This document shows positions 39,668 through 49,605 of a DNA stretch of 64,000 nt, piece by piece. A program made the position numbers and the translations under genes. How positions within the stretch are numbered: the stretch's first letter is position 1; the number at the start of each line of letters is the position of its first letter. The notes under the pieces are model-generated. The model had not been told where the DNA came from. It was given only the letters and a program-made list of their open reading frames with translations, and searched no databases. The stretch lies in NCBI RefSeq assembly GCF_001676655.1, contig NZ_LZDB01000002.1:1240001-1304000 (forward strand), read 5' to 3'. Source of the stretch: Perlucidibaca aquatica (GTDB lineage Bacteria; Pseudomonadota; Gammaproteobacteria; Pseudomonadales; Moraxellaceae).

Positions 39668-41449
39668 ATGAACTTCAAAAAAACCTTACTGGCTAGCAGC
39701 TTATTTTCTGGGATTGCGCTCGCTGGTTTCAGCTTGAGCAATTTCACTTTACCCGGCCTGACACCCCCGAATGCAAATTCGCCCCTTTCAGGCGTGACAA
39801 ATCTTTTCTCCCTGCTAACCGGCGCTAAACCTGCGCCAACAAATCCGGGGCTGCCAAACACCTTACCGACGCTGCCAGACTCCGGCGAGTCACCCTTTGA
39901 AGTACCTAGCCAACTAGACCCCACTGAAGTGGCCGCCACGTTAACGGCGATTGCCATGGGTCAAAAAATGCCCGATGAGATTCTGCTCGAGGTCATTCGT
40001 TTCATTACCGAGTTTGGTCCACAGGAAGGTGAGCCCCAAACTCCCGAAATGATCGCGTTGGGTGAGCAGCTGAGTGAGTTCTTGATGACGGCTGTTAATC
40101 GGGCAGGCCTGCCTACCGAGCAATTGCCAGCCGCACCTGCACTGCCGACTCCTCTGCAGCCGGGCAACCAAACACCCTCGCTACAAACCCTTTTTCAAAC
40201 GTATGGCTTAGCGACCACGGCCGCCTATTTAGTGGCAAGCTATGGCGTGCCTGACCTTGCACCTTGGGTCATTCCACATAACATTCGCACACTAGACACC
40301 TACACGCGCACCCGGACAGAGCGCGTGACGACGGGCCAAGTCTTTACGCCGTTCCTCACCACGAATGTAGCGGTAGGCCAGCAATTCACCATTAGCACCA
40401 CCCTCGATCTGGACTTACTCATTTCAACCGCGCTAGATCAACATGGTGTCACCGACACGCTGGCAATTCATGCCCCCACGTCGCTGACGTTAGATATCAC
40501 CACAACCTGTAAGACCATTACAGCAGCCTTCTTAGGTCGCCGCTGCAGTCAGTTCACGGTAACGCCCACGACGCGCAGTAATGACAAAGTCATCGCCGAG
40601 AATGCCAGCTATACCTTTGCCTACCCGCTAAACGCAGGCCAATTCCCCACGCGTGCAACTGCGATGGATATCTTTCAAGTTGCCTACGATGCATTGGGCC
40701 GCCTGCATAGCCAAAAACCTCGAGAACTCATCGCCGCCAGCCCCTTTGCTCGCATTCCCGGCTTTGAGCCCTTGGTGCCCGGCACTGGCTTAGCGGACCT
40801 TTCCACACAAGCGCCTGCGGTCAACTTCTATGGTGCACAAGTCAGCCAAGGGGCACTAACCGACACACTGGTGACATCATTAATCAACCCAGCACTGAGT
40901 GCACTCACCAAAGAAGGCTTAGATCTTCGTCGCGTCAGTGGCGGCACCAGCCCTTTACCGCTTCCTGGCTCAGCCAATGGATCCATCAACGACAATCAAT
41001 TTGGCACCGATAAGCTGCTCGATACTCGCTTTGGTCCAACCGCTGGCTACCGTGTTAATGAAATTCGCACGGGTAAAATCAACATCATGGCCGTTCGCTG
41101 GCACAATTTCGGCACGGAAACACTGGGTCGCTCTGTGGACGACCTCACTGGACGTATTCCGGGCTTACCTGCCGAGCTAAATGGTGCAGCCGCTGCGCTT
41201 AAATCCAGTCCTGCAAGCTTTTACTATGATGTTCCGAAAGGGAAATATGTCTTTGGCGATGAGCGTGTCGCTGGGACTGATAGCGTCAGAGCCTATGATT
41301 ATGCACTCGCGGGCACACTGCCCACGGTTACTCTCCCACCCCGCCTGCCCTCGGCAGAGCAATTGCAGCAAATCGCTACAACACTTCAGGGTCTAGCGAG
41401 CGGAAACACGGGGGAACTAGAAATCCCAGGATTAGGCGTCACCCCCTAA
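39668..41449 (+). CDS. Unrecognised secreted protein, Pro-rich N-terminal region
   Basis: I do not recognise this 593-residue protein. It begins with a signal peptide (MNFKKTLLASSLFSGIALAGFS). A low-complexity Pro/Asn/Thr/Leu-rich region follows (about 25-80), then a small helical domain (about 80-140) and a second Pro-rich linker. A Thr-rich domain (about 190-310) includes TYTRTRTERVTTGQVF and a Cys pair (TTCKT, RRCSQ). A C-terminal domain contains FGTDKLLDTRFGPTAGYRVNE and KYVFGDERV. There is no lipobox and no sorting tail. It has its own terminator and no operon partner. A surface or extracellular role is inferred only from the signal peptide and composition. Confidence 0.7.
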   Translation: MNFKKTLLASSLFSGIALAGFSLSNFTLPGLTPPNANSPLSGVTNLFSLLTGAKPAPTNPGLPNTLPTLPDSGESPFEVPSQLDPTEVAATLTAIAMGQKMPDEILLEVIRFITEFGPQEGEPQTPEMIALGEQLSEFLMTAVNRAGLPTEQLPAAPALPTPLQPGNQTPSLQTLFQTYGLATTAAYLVASYGVPDLAPWVIPHNIRTLDTYTRTRTERVTTGQVFTPFLTTNVAVGQQFTISTTLDLDLLISTALDQHGVTDTLAIHAPTSLTLDITTTCKTITAAFLGRRCSQFTVTPTTRSNDKVIAENASYTFAYPLNAGQFPTRATAMDIFQVAYDALGRLHSQKPRELIAASPFARIPGFEPLVPGTGLADLSTQAPAVNFYGAQVSQGALTDTLVTSLINPALSALTKEGLDLRRVSGGTSPLPLPGSANGSINDNQFGTDKLLDTRFGPTAGYRVNEIRTGKINIMAVRWHNFGTETLGRSVDDLTGRIPGLPAELNGAAAALKSSPASFYYDVPKGKYVFGDERVAGTDSVRAYDYALAGTLPTVTLPPRLPSAEQLQQIATTLQGLASGNTGELEIPGLGVTP

Positions 41450-41466
41450 TTCAGCCCGTTATTCAT

Positions 41467-41501
41467 GCAGAAGCCCGCCAAATGGCGGGCTTCTGCATTT
41501 T
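41467..41501 (+). terminator. Rho-independent terminator after the unrecognised secreted protein gene
   Basis: A GCAGAAGCCCGCCA / TGGCGGGCTTCTGC stem closes a tiny AA loop and is followed by a T-rich stretch, 17 bases after the stop. It isolates the frmA-fghA genes from upstream transcription. Confidence 0.85.
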
Positions 41502-41585
41502 GACTAAGTGACATCACAACACTGAACTTGCTACTTTGTAGCCAATATTTTAATTCGTTGTACACCTGCCCTTGGAGCACACCCC

Positions 41586-42704
<1,119 letters not shown>

Positions 42705-42705
42705 G

Positions 42706-43545
42706 GTGGTCGTGACGACGCGCAGCACGCACGCCTGCTTCGGCGGTGTGCAAGGTTATTACGAGCATGATTCGGCGGTGATTGGCCTACCCATGCGCTT
42801 TTCGGTATACCAACCACCGCAAGCCCTCCATGAAAAGGTCCCCGTGCTGTTTTACTTGGCCGGCCTGACCTGCACCGAAGAGACCTTCATGATCAAGGCC
42901 GGCGCCCAGCGCCTGGCCGCTGAGCTCGGCCTCATGCTGGTAACCTGCGATACCAGTCCGCGGGGCGCGGGCATTGCCGGTGAAAGTGAGAACTGGGACT
43001 TTGGTGTGGGCGCAGGTTTTTATCTCGATGCTATGGTATCCCCTTGGTCAACCCACTACCGCATGGAAACCTATGTGAGCGAGGAGCTGCGAAGCCTGAT
43101 CCTGAGTCATTTTCCCGCGGACGCTGAGCGCGTCGGCATCTTCGGCCACTCCATGGGCGGCCACGGTGCCCTCACCTTGGCACTCAAACACCCTGAACGC
43201 TATCAATCGGTTTCCGCCTTCGCACCCATTGCCGCGCCCAGTCAATGCGCATGGGGGCAAAAAGCCTTTACAGGCTACTTAGGGGATAATGCTGCCGCCT
43301 GGTCGGCACATGATGCTTCAGCTCTCATTGCTGCAGGTCACCGCTGCCCGCCGCTACTGGTTGACCAAGGCCTAGCCGATCAGTTCTTGCCACAACTGCA
43401 TACAGACTGCCTCGAAAAGGCCTGCCAAGCGGCCAACCAACCCCTAACGCTGCGGCGGCACACCGACTACGACCACGGCTACTACTTTATTAGCACCTTT
43501 ATTGCCGATCATCTGCGACATCATGCCAACCAGTTAAAGCGCTAA
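42706..43545 (+). CDS. fghA: S-formylglutathione hydrolase
   Basis: Serine esterase that hydrolyses S-formylglutathione to formate and glutathione, completing formaldehyde detoxification. The 279 residues contain LAGLTCTEETFMIKAGAQR (given in part), the nucleophile in GHSMGGHGAL near residue 149, and the catalytic His in DYDHGYYFI near the C terminus. GTG 42706 is the likely start, with GGAG eight bases upstream inside frmA; GTG 42712 is an alternative. Formate produced here and by PurU would feed the same pool. Confidence 0.95.
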   Translation: MVVTTRSTHACFGGVQGYYEHDSAVIGLPMRFSVYQPPQALHEKVPVLFYLAGLTCTEETFMIKAGAQRLAAELGLMLVTCDTSPRGAGIAGESENWDFGVGAGFYLDAMVSPWSTHYRMETYVSEELRSLILSHFPADAERVGIFGHSMGGHGALTLALKHPERYQSVSAFAPIAAPSQCAWGQKAFTGYLGDNAAAWSAHDASALIAAGHRCPPLLVDQGLADQFLPQLHTDCLEKACQAANQPLTLRRHTDYDHGYYFISTFIADHLRHHANQLKR

Positions 43546-43607
43546 GCGTTTCGGTCAAGATGCCGTTACACTCATGCGCAAGTTTGTGCCCAATCCGGAG
43601 CCTTTAG

Positions 43608-45263
43608 ATGCATCTTTTTTCGTTTCCCCGCGTATTGCTGATCACCGCCGCTAGCGCTGGCCTGGCCGCCTGTGGCGGCAATGCGCCCACGCTTACCGTG
43701 CCCGTGTCCGCTCCGAATGCATATTTACTCACCACCGACGACAGTATTGTGGGTGTGGATTTGGACAGCATGGAATTCGCCCGCAGTGTTCGGGGCATAC
43801 CTCGTGCAACAACGGCCAGTGCCACGCCAAATCCACAGGCTTTAGAACCTAATGAAGTTATTCAAGATATTGATTATCGGAACTCGGAAGGAGCACTCTA
43901 CGCCCTCACAAAAACGGGCACTCAAGGTCGTATTATTCGGATTGACCCTAATTCCGGCACCTTTATTCGACTTAGCACACTAGTCTCGGATGGCACTACA
44001 ACCCAAATTGCACTCACCGATACCAGCTACACCATTGACTTCAACCCAGTCGTCGATCGACTGCGTGTCATTGGCAGCAATGGCGCTAACTTGCGAGTGG
44101 ATGTCAGCACCGGCGATACCGCAACAGATTCAAATATTGCTGCCGGCAACACCATTACCGGTGCCGCGTATGAAGATACTTTCACTAGCACCGGCCGCGG
44201 TACTCGCCTGTTTACGCTGGATAGCAGTACCACCAATGACCGCGTTAACCTTCAGAACCCACCTAACGACGGAACTCAGTCTGACCCAAAGAGTCTGTTA
44301 GGCAGCACGAACGTCGACAGCATCGATGGCTATGACATTAACCCCGTGAATAACGCCGGACTTGCTTTACTCACCGTGGGTGGCGCACAGCAGTTCTACA
44401 ACATCAATCCAGGTGTCAGCGGCGCCGCTAACGCAGCTACATTTTTCGCCGCACCGCCCAGACTGACCGGCAGCATTAAGTACAAGGCGTTTACCTTCAT
44501 TACCACGGCCAACCCAACAGTCACCGCACTCACCAGTAGCAATAAAATTCACACTTTCCGCGCCAATCAGCCAAACGATGTCAGTAATGCCGCAGACCTT
44601 AGCGGCTTGGCAATGGGCGAAAAGGTTATTGGCATTGACTTCAGACAATCCGACCGCACGCTCTATGCCTTGTCTGATGCCAGCAAAATCTACTCTGTTG
44701 CCACTAATGGGACACTTACCAACGTGAGAACCCTGGGAACGCCACTCAATGGCGCCACGCAATATACTTTAGACTTCAACCCGCTCACACCAACAACGGG
44801 CTCAACGCAGAATCGCCTTCGTTTAATTGGTGCCGATCGTTCAAACGCGGTTGTTAACGTAGAAGATGGTGTTGTGAGTGGGAATAGTGCTGTCACAGGT
44901 ACACCGGCACCCGTTGTGAAAGCCGCTGCTTACTTCAATAATTTCCGCACCAGTACCGTGACCAGCCTATTGGTGATTGATCGCGCGAGCAGTTCACTGA
45001 ATACGCAAGATTTCTCCACGACAACATCGCAAGGCGCATTAACCCGACTTTCTACCCTTGGCATCACCTTAGACAGTACCAGCCCTGTGGGTTTCGACAT
45101 CTCCGGTCGCAACAACGAAAACCAACTGCTCATGGCACGCACAGCAGCCAGCGGTAACTTCTCGCTGTATCGCGTCAATACCTCAGCCACCACCAGCCCT
45201 CTGACGCTCGTTGGAACTCTTGCGAACTCCAGCGACTTTATCGATATCGCTATTCGTTTCTAA
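43608..45263 (+). CDS. Lipoprotein with two DUF4394 beta-propeller-like units
   Basis: A 551-residue exported lipoprotein: the signal peptide ends in LAAC, with Cys near residue 22. Two DUF4394 units follow. The first (about 40-260) has QDIDYRNSEGALYAL, YTIDFNPVVDRLRVIGSNG and TGAAYED. The second (about 300-540) repeats the pattern as GIDFRQSDRTLYAL, YTLDFNPL...NRLRLIGADR and KAAAYFN. The function of DUF4394 is unknown. The internal pairing shows an intragenic duplication. The gene ends at a strong two-way terminator and has no operon partner. Confidence 0.85.
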   Translation: MHLFSFPRVLLITAASAGLAACGGNAPTLTVPVSAPNAYLLTTDDSIVGVDLDSMEFARSVRGIPRATTASATPNPQALEPNEVIQDIDYRNSEGALYALTKTGTQGRIIRIDPNSGTFIRLSTLVSDGTTTQIALTDTSYTIDFNPVVDRLRVIGSNGANLRVDVSTGDTATDSNIAAGNTITGAAYEDTFTSTGRGTRLFTLDSSTTNDRVNLQNPPNDGTQSDPKSLLGSTNVDSIDGYDINPVNNAGLALLTVGGAQQFYNINPGVSGAANAATFFAAPPRLTGSIKYKAFTFITTANPTVTALTSSNKIHTFRANQPNDVSNAADLSGLAMGEKVIGIDFRQSDRTLYALSDASKIYSVATNGTLTNVRTLGTPLNGATQYTLDFNPLTPTTGSTQNRLRLIGADRSNAVVNVEDGVVSGNSAVTGTPAPVVKAAAYFNNFRTSTVTSLLVIDRASSSLNTQDFSTTTSQGALTRLSTLGITLDSTSPVGFDISGRNNENQLLMARTAASGNFSLYRVNTSATTSPLTLVGTLANSSDFIDIAIRF

Positions 45264-45275
45264 GTCACGCTCATA

Positions 45276-45312
45276 CAAAAAAGCCCACGCCTTCGGGACG
45301 TGGGCTTTTTTG
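45276..45312. terminator. Bidirectional Rho-independent terminator
   Basis: A symmetrical stem AAAGCCCACG / CGTGGGCTTT with A-run before and T-run after lies between the convergent DUF4394 and mscS genes. It would stop transcription from both sides. Confidence 0.9.
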
Positions 45313-45344
45313 TATCTACAGGAGACCTCGGTGAATTTCAGTGC

Positions 45345-46412
45345 TTACCGAGACACTGGCTTTAAAGCCCCAGGGGCTAGCGCGGCCGCCGAATGAGACA
45401 ACTCAATACCCGCCTCTTGCAGTCGCTCGAGCAACGCCAAGTTCACCTGCTGCTGTGCATCCATGCTGAGCTGGAAGTCTGGATTGGTCATCCAATACAC
45501 CACTTCAAACTCGAGAGCCGATGAACCAAACGCTTTGAAATGTGCGCGCTCAAAACGAGCCTGCGGCACGGTCGCCACAATGTCCCGCAGTAGCGCGGGA
45601 ATGGCTGCCAGTAGCGCGGGAGAAGTTTCGTACACCACCCCGAAATTGAACAACATGCGTCGTTCGGTCATGCGCTTGAAATTACGGATGCGTGTTTTCA
45701 GCAGGTCACTGTTGGAGATAATGATTTGCTCACCCGTGCTGCTGCGCAGGCGCGTGGTTTTCAGGCCCACATGTTCAACACTGCCGGTGAACGAGTCCAC
45801 GGTAATGACATCGCCAATCACAAACGGCTTATCAATCACAATCGATAACGAGGCAAACAGGTCGCCCAGGATGTTTTGCATGGCTAATGCCACCGCAATA
45901 CCGCCCACGCCCAAGCCCGCCACCATGGCTGTTACGTTGACGCCAAGGTTATCCAGCATAAACAGGACCAAGAAGGTCCACAGCAAGACGCGACCGACAA
46001 AGCTGATCGCAGCAAGGCTAGTCGCGGCGGCTAAATCTCGGCTCATGCTTTGACGGCGATAATGTTCAATCCAGAAATTGAGTGCGCCGCTCAGCCATAA
46101 ACCCAGCTGCAAAAAGCCCGCAATGGTGGCGACTTTAATCAAGACATGATCAATACCTACGGGCAAATCAAGGTAGCGTGTACCCGCCAGCAAGGTCACC
46201 CCAAACACGAGGAGTTGCTTGGTGTAACGCGCCATCGCAACAATTACATCGTCCATTTTCCGGTGCGATGTACGTGCCACTTTCGCTAAGCGATGCTCAA
46301 TGAGCCACTTCAGTACGCCCACAAACAAATTGATGCTCAGCGCCAAGCCAAGCGCCGTGCTCCAGTCGCGCAGGCTATTGCCTTGCCAGATAAATTCCAA
46401 ATCCACCATCAT
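45345..46412 (-). CDS. Mechanosensitive ion channel, MscS family
   Basis: Inner-membrane channel of 355 residues that opens under hypo-osmotic membrane tension. Three to four hydrophobic helices precede the conserved pore helix VAGLGVGGIAVALAMQNILG (about residues 166-185), and DVITVDSFTGSVEHVGLKTT starts the beta domain. The C-terminal part is soluble. It shares the two-way terminator with the DUF4394 gene. The length is between MscS and YbdG, so it may be a YbdG/YnaI-like paralogue rather than MscS itself. Confidence 0.92.
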   Translation of the reverse strand: MMVDLEFIWQGNSLRDWSTALGLALSINLFVGVLKWLIEHRLAKVARTSHRKMDDVIVAMARYTKQLLVFGVTLLAGTRYLDLPVGIDHVLIKVATIAGFLQLGLWLSGALNFWIEHYRRQSMSRDLAAATSLAAISFVGRVLLWTFLVLFMLDNLGVNVTAMVAGLGVGGIAVALAMQNILGDLFASLSIVIDKPFVIGDVITVDSFTGSVEHVGLKTTRLRSSTGEQIIISNSDLLKTRIRNFKRMTERRMLFNFGVVYETSPALLAAIPALLRDIVATVPQARFERAHFKAFGSSALEFEVVYWMTNPDFQLSMDAQQQVNLALLERLQEAGIELSHSAAALAPGALKPVSR

Positions 46413-46456
46413 GAAAAATTCCTAAGATAAAACGCGAGCGCGTATCGCCAGCGTGG

Positions 46457-47311
46457 CTAATCAGCCCAATGTTGTGTCAGTGCCTGCAATACCTGTTCAG
46501 GCATTTCGACTTGAGGGAAATGGCCGCAGGGCAGCTCGGTTACTGGCCGCCCAGGCAGCAGTTCCCGGAACCGCGCCACCATATGTGCGCCCGATACGGG
46601 ATCGTGTATGCCATCAATCAGGCTCAAAGGCACCAGCGTGTGTTGTAACGCCCCCACCCATCGAGTGCGTTGACGTTGGCGCTCGCGAATGTACTGAATA
46701 TGCTTATGAAGCAAGTGCTGGCCCTGCTGGCGAGACATCAGCGTCCAATAGTCTGACAGCTCTTGAGGCGTCGGCTGTGTATTGGGCCCAAACACTTCTG
46801 CCATGCCCTTGCCGAAGCGTTTTGCACTGCTTAAGCGCGCCACCCAAGGCCCCAAGGGGGTGAGCAACAGACGTTGTAAGGGGCGCATCCGGTGCGCTTC
46901 GGGAAACAGTCCGCCATTGAGCAAGCACACACGTGTTAGTTGAACAGGCACCGGCCCTTCTAGTTGACGTGCCAGCCAGGCCTGCGTGATGGTGTTGCCC
47001 ACATCGTGTGCCAGGATTCTGACCTTCGTGATGCCCAGCGCACTCAATACAGCCCAGGTCCGCTGCAAATGCGCGCCAATGGTGTAGTCACCCTGTCGGG
47101 GTTTATCTGAAAAACCAAACCCGAGTTTGTCGTAGGTAATGACGCGATAACGTTTGGTTAGTGTCGGCCAAATTGCCTGAAAGTCCCACGAGCTGGTTGG
47201 AAAACCATGCAACAGGAGTAAGGGTTCGCCTTCACCAGCCACGCGAAAAAACACGCGGCCGTCATTCAGCTCCAGGTAATCCCCACCCTGCTCCCACTCA
47301 TGTAGATTCAT
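46457..47311 (-). CDS. Alpha/beta hydrolase with Asp nucleophile (dehalogenase/epoxide-hydrolase-like)
   Basis: A 284-residue alpha/beta hydrolase. The oxyanion loop is LLLHGFPTSSWDF. The nucleophile elbow reads AHDVGN, with Asp near residue 103 where esterases have Ser. The catalytic His is in CGHFPQVEMPEQ near the C terminus. An Asp nucleophile is the mark of haloalkane dehalogenases and epoxide hydrolases, and also occurs in MEST-like proteins. There is no signal peptide. Its start overlaps the stop of the upstream acyltransferase gene by four bases. Confidence 0.88.
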   Translation of the reverse strand: MNLHEWEQGGDYLELNDGRVFFRVAGEGEPLLLLHGFPTSSWDFQAIWPTLTKRYRVITYDKLGFGFSDKPRQGDYTIGAHLQRTWAVLSALGITKVRILAHDVGNTITQAWLARQLEGPVPVQLTRVCLLNGGLFPEAHRMRPLQRLLLTPLGPWVARLSSAKRFGKGMAEVFGPNTQPTPQELSDYWTLMSRQQGQHLLHKHIQYIRERQRQRTRWVGALQHTLVPLSLIDGIHDPVSGAHMVARFRELLPGRPVTELPCGHFPQVEMPEQVLQALTQHWAD

Positions 47312-48222
47312 GATGACGAAGCCTCCCCTGCTTCCCGTAACAACTCGCCAATGCGCTGATCTTTAGCCTGCCAAAGTTGCGCGACCCAAGTATGGAACTC
47401 GGCACGGTATTTGGGGTCATTCTCATAATCACCCTGATAAAAGGCATGCGGCAGCGTAATGGACTTCACCTCCACAATCACCCGTGGCACACGACCTGCC
47501 AAGAAATCCCACAGACCTTTTGAGCCATCGGGATACACGATAGTGATGTCTAACAGCGTGTTAATACGCTCCCCAAACGACGTCATGGCAAAGGCTAATC
47601 CGCCCGATTTCGGCTTCAATAAATAGCGATACGGCGATTGCGTGCGCGCGTGCTTCTCTGGGGAAAAGCGTGTGCCTTCCAGAAAGTTCAGCACCAGCAC
47701 GGGTTGAGTTTTGAACTTTTCACAGGCTCGGCGCGTGGTTTCAATGTCCTTACCTTTTAGGGCCGGATTTTTGGCCACTTGCTCTCGCGTGTACCGTTTC
47801 ATAAAGGGGTAATCTAAACCCCACCACGCCAGGCCCAGTAGCGGCACCCAAATCAATTCCTGCTTCAGGAAGAACTTGAAAAATGGCGTTTTGAAACCAA
47901 AAGCCTTCATCACCACCACAATGTCATTCCACGATTGGTGATTAGCACACACCAAATATTGGCCCTTGGGGTCAAGGCTTTCGGGCAAGCGGATATCCCA
48001 CTTCACACGCATAAACACGGCAATAAACAGGGAGTTAAAAAACGCCCAGATTTGCGCACACTTGGAGGCAAAACGAGAGCACAGATTTCGCCACGCGCCA
48101 ATGGGAATCAGCAATCTCAGAATAACGGCTATGTAGATTGGAATAACCCAAAAGGACACATTAACGATCATCAGCAGCAGCATAAAGAGCGCTTGTAGCG
48201 GGCGTGGCAACCAAAACAACAT
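47308..48222 (-). CDS. Acyltransferase, PlsC/YihG type
   Basis: A 304-residue membrane acyltransferase. N-terminal hydrophobic helices (about 1-45) precede the HX4D motif in CANHQSWNDIVVV near residue 78. The second motif is EGTRFS, and VYPDGS follows. The YihG/YhcX-like branch acts on lysophosphatidic acid or related lysophospholipids. It lies between the propeller gene and the hydrolase gene, with both junctions very tight, so the three genes are probably one operon. Confidence 0.88.
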   Translation of the reverse strand: MLFWLPRPLQALFMLLLMIVNVSFWVIPIYIAVILRLLIPIGAWRNLCSRFASKCAQIWAFFNSLFIAVFMRVKWDIRLPESLDPKGQYLVCANHQSWNDIVVVMKAFGFKTPFFKFFLKQELIWVPLLGLAWWGLDYPFMKRYTREQVAKNPALKGKDIETTRRACEKFKTQPVLVLNFLEGTRFSPEKHARTQSPYRYLLKPKSGGLAFAMTSFGERINTLLDITIVYPDGSKGLWDFLAGRVPRVIVEVKSITLPHAFYQGDYENDPKYRAEFHTWVAQLWQAKDQRIGELLREAGEASSS

Positions 48223-48237
48223 GACCTATCCTCTCAG

Positions 48238-49434
48238 TTATTGCCCGGGCACGCCCTCAGTGCCGGGCTTGAAACGAAATATGCGATACGGCGCTTGCTC
48301 ACGCATATGAGACTTACTGCGCAACATCTGATCCGGGATGGCCGAGTCAGCCACATAAAGCCAGCCATCTGGCCCAAAAGACAGGGCATCCGCCCAGCGC
48401 AAGCGCTTCAAATCTTGCACCACTGTGCTGAGCAAGCCCGCGGGCGTCATCTTCATGACGCTGCCATGCTCTACATCGGTGATGAAAATATTATCGTTAC
48501 GATCCATAGACAAGCCATCATTCAATGGCTTGCGACCCAGGGCTTTAACTTGCAACGCAGCCTGCCCAGCCTCTTCACGGCGAAGCGCCGCAGTAGGCAC
48601 ACTGAATAAGGTGTCATGCGCCATGGCGCCGTAGACCAAAAACTGGTCATTTTTACTGATGGCGATGCCGTCAATGCCGGGCTTCAACGTAAACAGCCCA
48701 CCCAGCCAAGACATCGTTTTAGTGGGGTTTCGAATAATCCACGATTGCGGCATGACCGACGGATCTTGGTCCAGCGCACGCCAGGCATCACCCGACTTTA
48801 GATCCACCATGACCAAGCCGGGTGTGTTTCGCAGGAAGCTCACATCGGCAATATAGGCCATGGTACCCGTTGAATTGACCTGCAAGTCCTGCAAAAAAGA
48901 ACCCTTAGGTGCCACATCCGACTTCAGCGAAAAATCCTTTAACACCTTGCCCGTTTTGATATCAAAACCCAATAAACGGGGCTGACGAAACCCATGCTGA
49001 CCATGATCGATGGTCCACAAAGTACCGCGAGCATCAATCACGACACCCATTACCGCGTCGAATAAATCGGCCTGAGCAGCCTCCGATGGAAAGGCACGAA
49101 TGCGGCCATCCGTTTCACGCACCAGAAGTTTATTGCCTGAAGGACGCGACTCCGGATGTACCGTAAAAAATACGCGTCCAGTCGCCGATACCGCGAGATT
49201 CCCCAATGGCTCGGGGTAGGCCAAAACCTCCTCAAGCACTGGCATATTCGCGGCAGGCATCGTCAGGTCTGGGTAGGGCTTGCCACCACCAAAGCGCAAG
49301 TAGATAGCGCCAATCACCAAGGCCAACACCACAATGGCGAGTAATGCCCGTTTTTTACCCACCCCACTGCGAGCTGATCGATATCGACTGCTACTTTGTC
49401 GAACTAATAAACGCTGATCGGCCTTCTTCAACAT
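48238..49434 (-). CDS. Major royal jelly/yellow-type beta-propeller protein, membrane-anchored
   Basis: A 398-residue protein with a basic N terminus and a single membrane anchor (about 28-46), followed by a six-bladed propeller of the MRJP/L-dopachrome tautomerase-related family. Recognisable blocks are GVVIDARGTLWTIDHG, AYIADVS, LGGLFTLKPGIDGIAIS (given in part) and WADALSFGPDGWLYVADSAI (given in part). Bacterial members have no settled role. It is likely the first gene of the propeller-acyltransferase-hydrolase operon and divergent from the SDR gene. Confidence 0.82.
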   Translation of the reverse strand: MLKKADQRLLVRQSSSRYRSARSGVGKKRALLAIVVLALVIGAIYLRFGGGKPYPDLTMPAANMPVLEEVLAYPEPLGNLAVSATGRVFFTVHPESRPSGNKLLVRETDGRIRAFPSEAAQADLFDAVMGVVIDARGTLWTIDHGQHGFRQPRLLGFDIKTGKVLKDFSLKSDVAPKGSFLQDLQVNSTGTMAYIADVSFLRNTPGLVMVDLKSGDAWRALDQDPSVMPQSWIIRNPTKTMSWLGGLFTLKPGIDGIAISKNDQFLVYGAMAHDTLFSVPTAALRREEAGQAALQVKALGRKPLNDGLSMDRNDNIFITDVEHGSVMKMTPAGLLSTVVQDLKRLRWADALSFGPDGWLYVADSAIPDQMLRSKSHMREQAPYRIFRFKPGTEGVPGQ

Positions 49435-49448
49435 AGGGACTGCTTCCT

Positions 49449-49575
49449 GAGGCGATACATCATTAAACGCTCATGGCGCTAAGCATGAACGCAAACTAAC
49501 AGAACTTGCAGGTCATTTTGTCATATTTGGTCATTTTCAAGCACTTACCCATGTGTATGCTCCAGATATCGCCTC
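49449..49575. promoter_or_regulatory. Divergent promoter region with paired repeats
   Basis: The 171-base gap between the propeller and SDR genes holds a distant 9-base inverted repeat, GAGGCGATA (49449-49457) and TATCGCCTC (49567-49575). Between them are GGTCATTTT at 49511 and 49529, with TCATATTT in between. These may be operator sites. No -35/-10 pair stands out. Confidence 0.35.
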
Positions 49576-49605
49576 CTTAATCAGGCATTTCTCGAGAAAA
49601 TCGTT

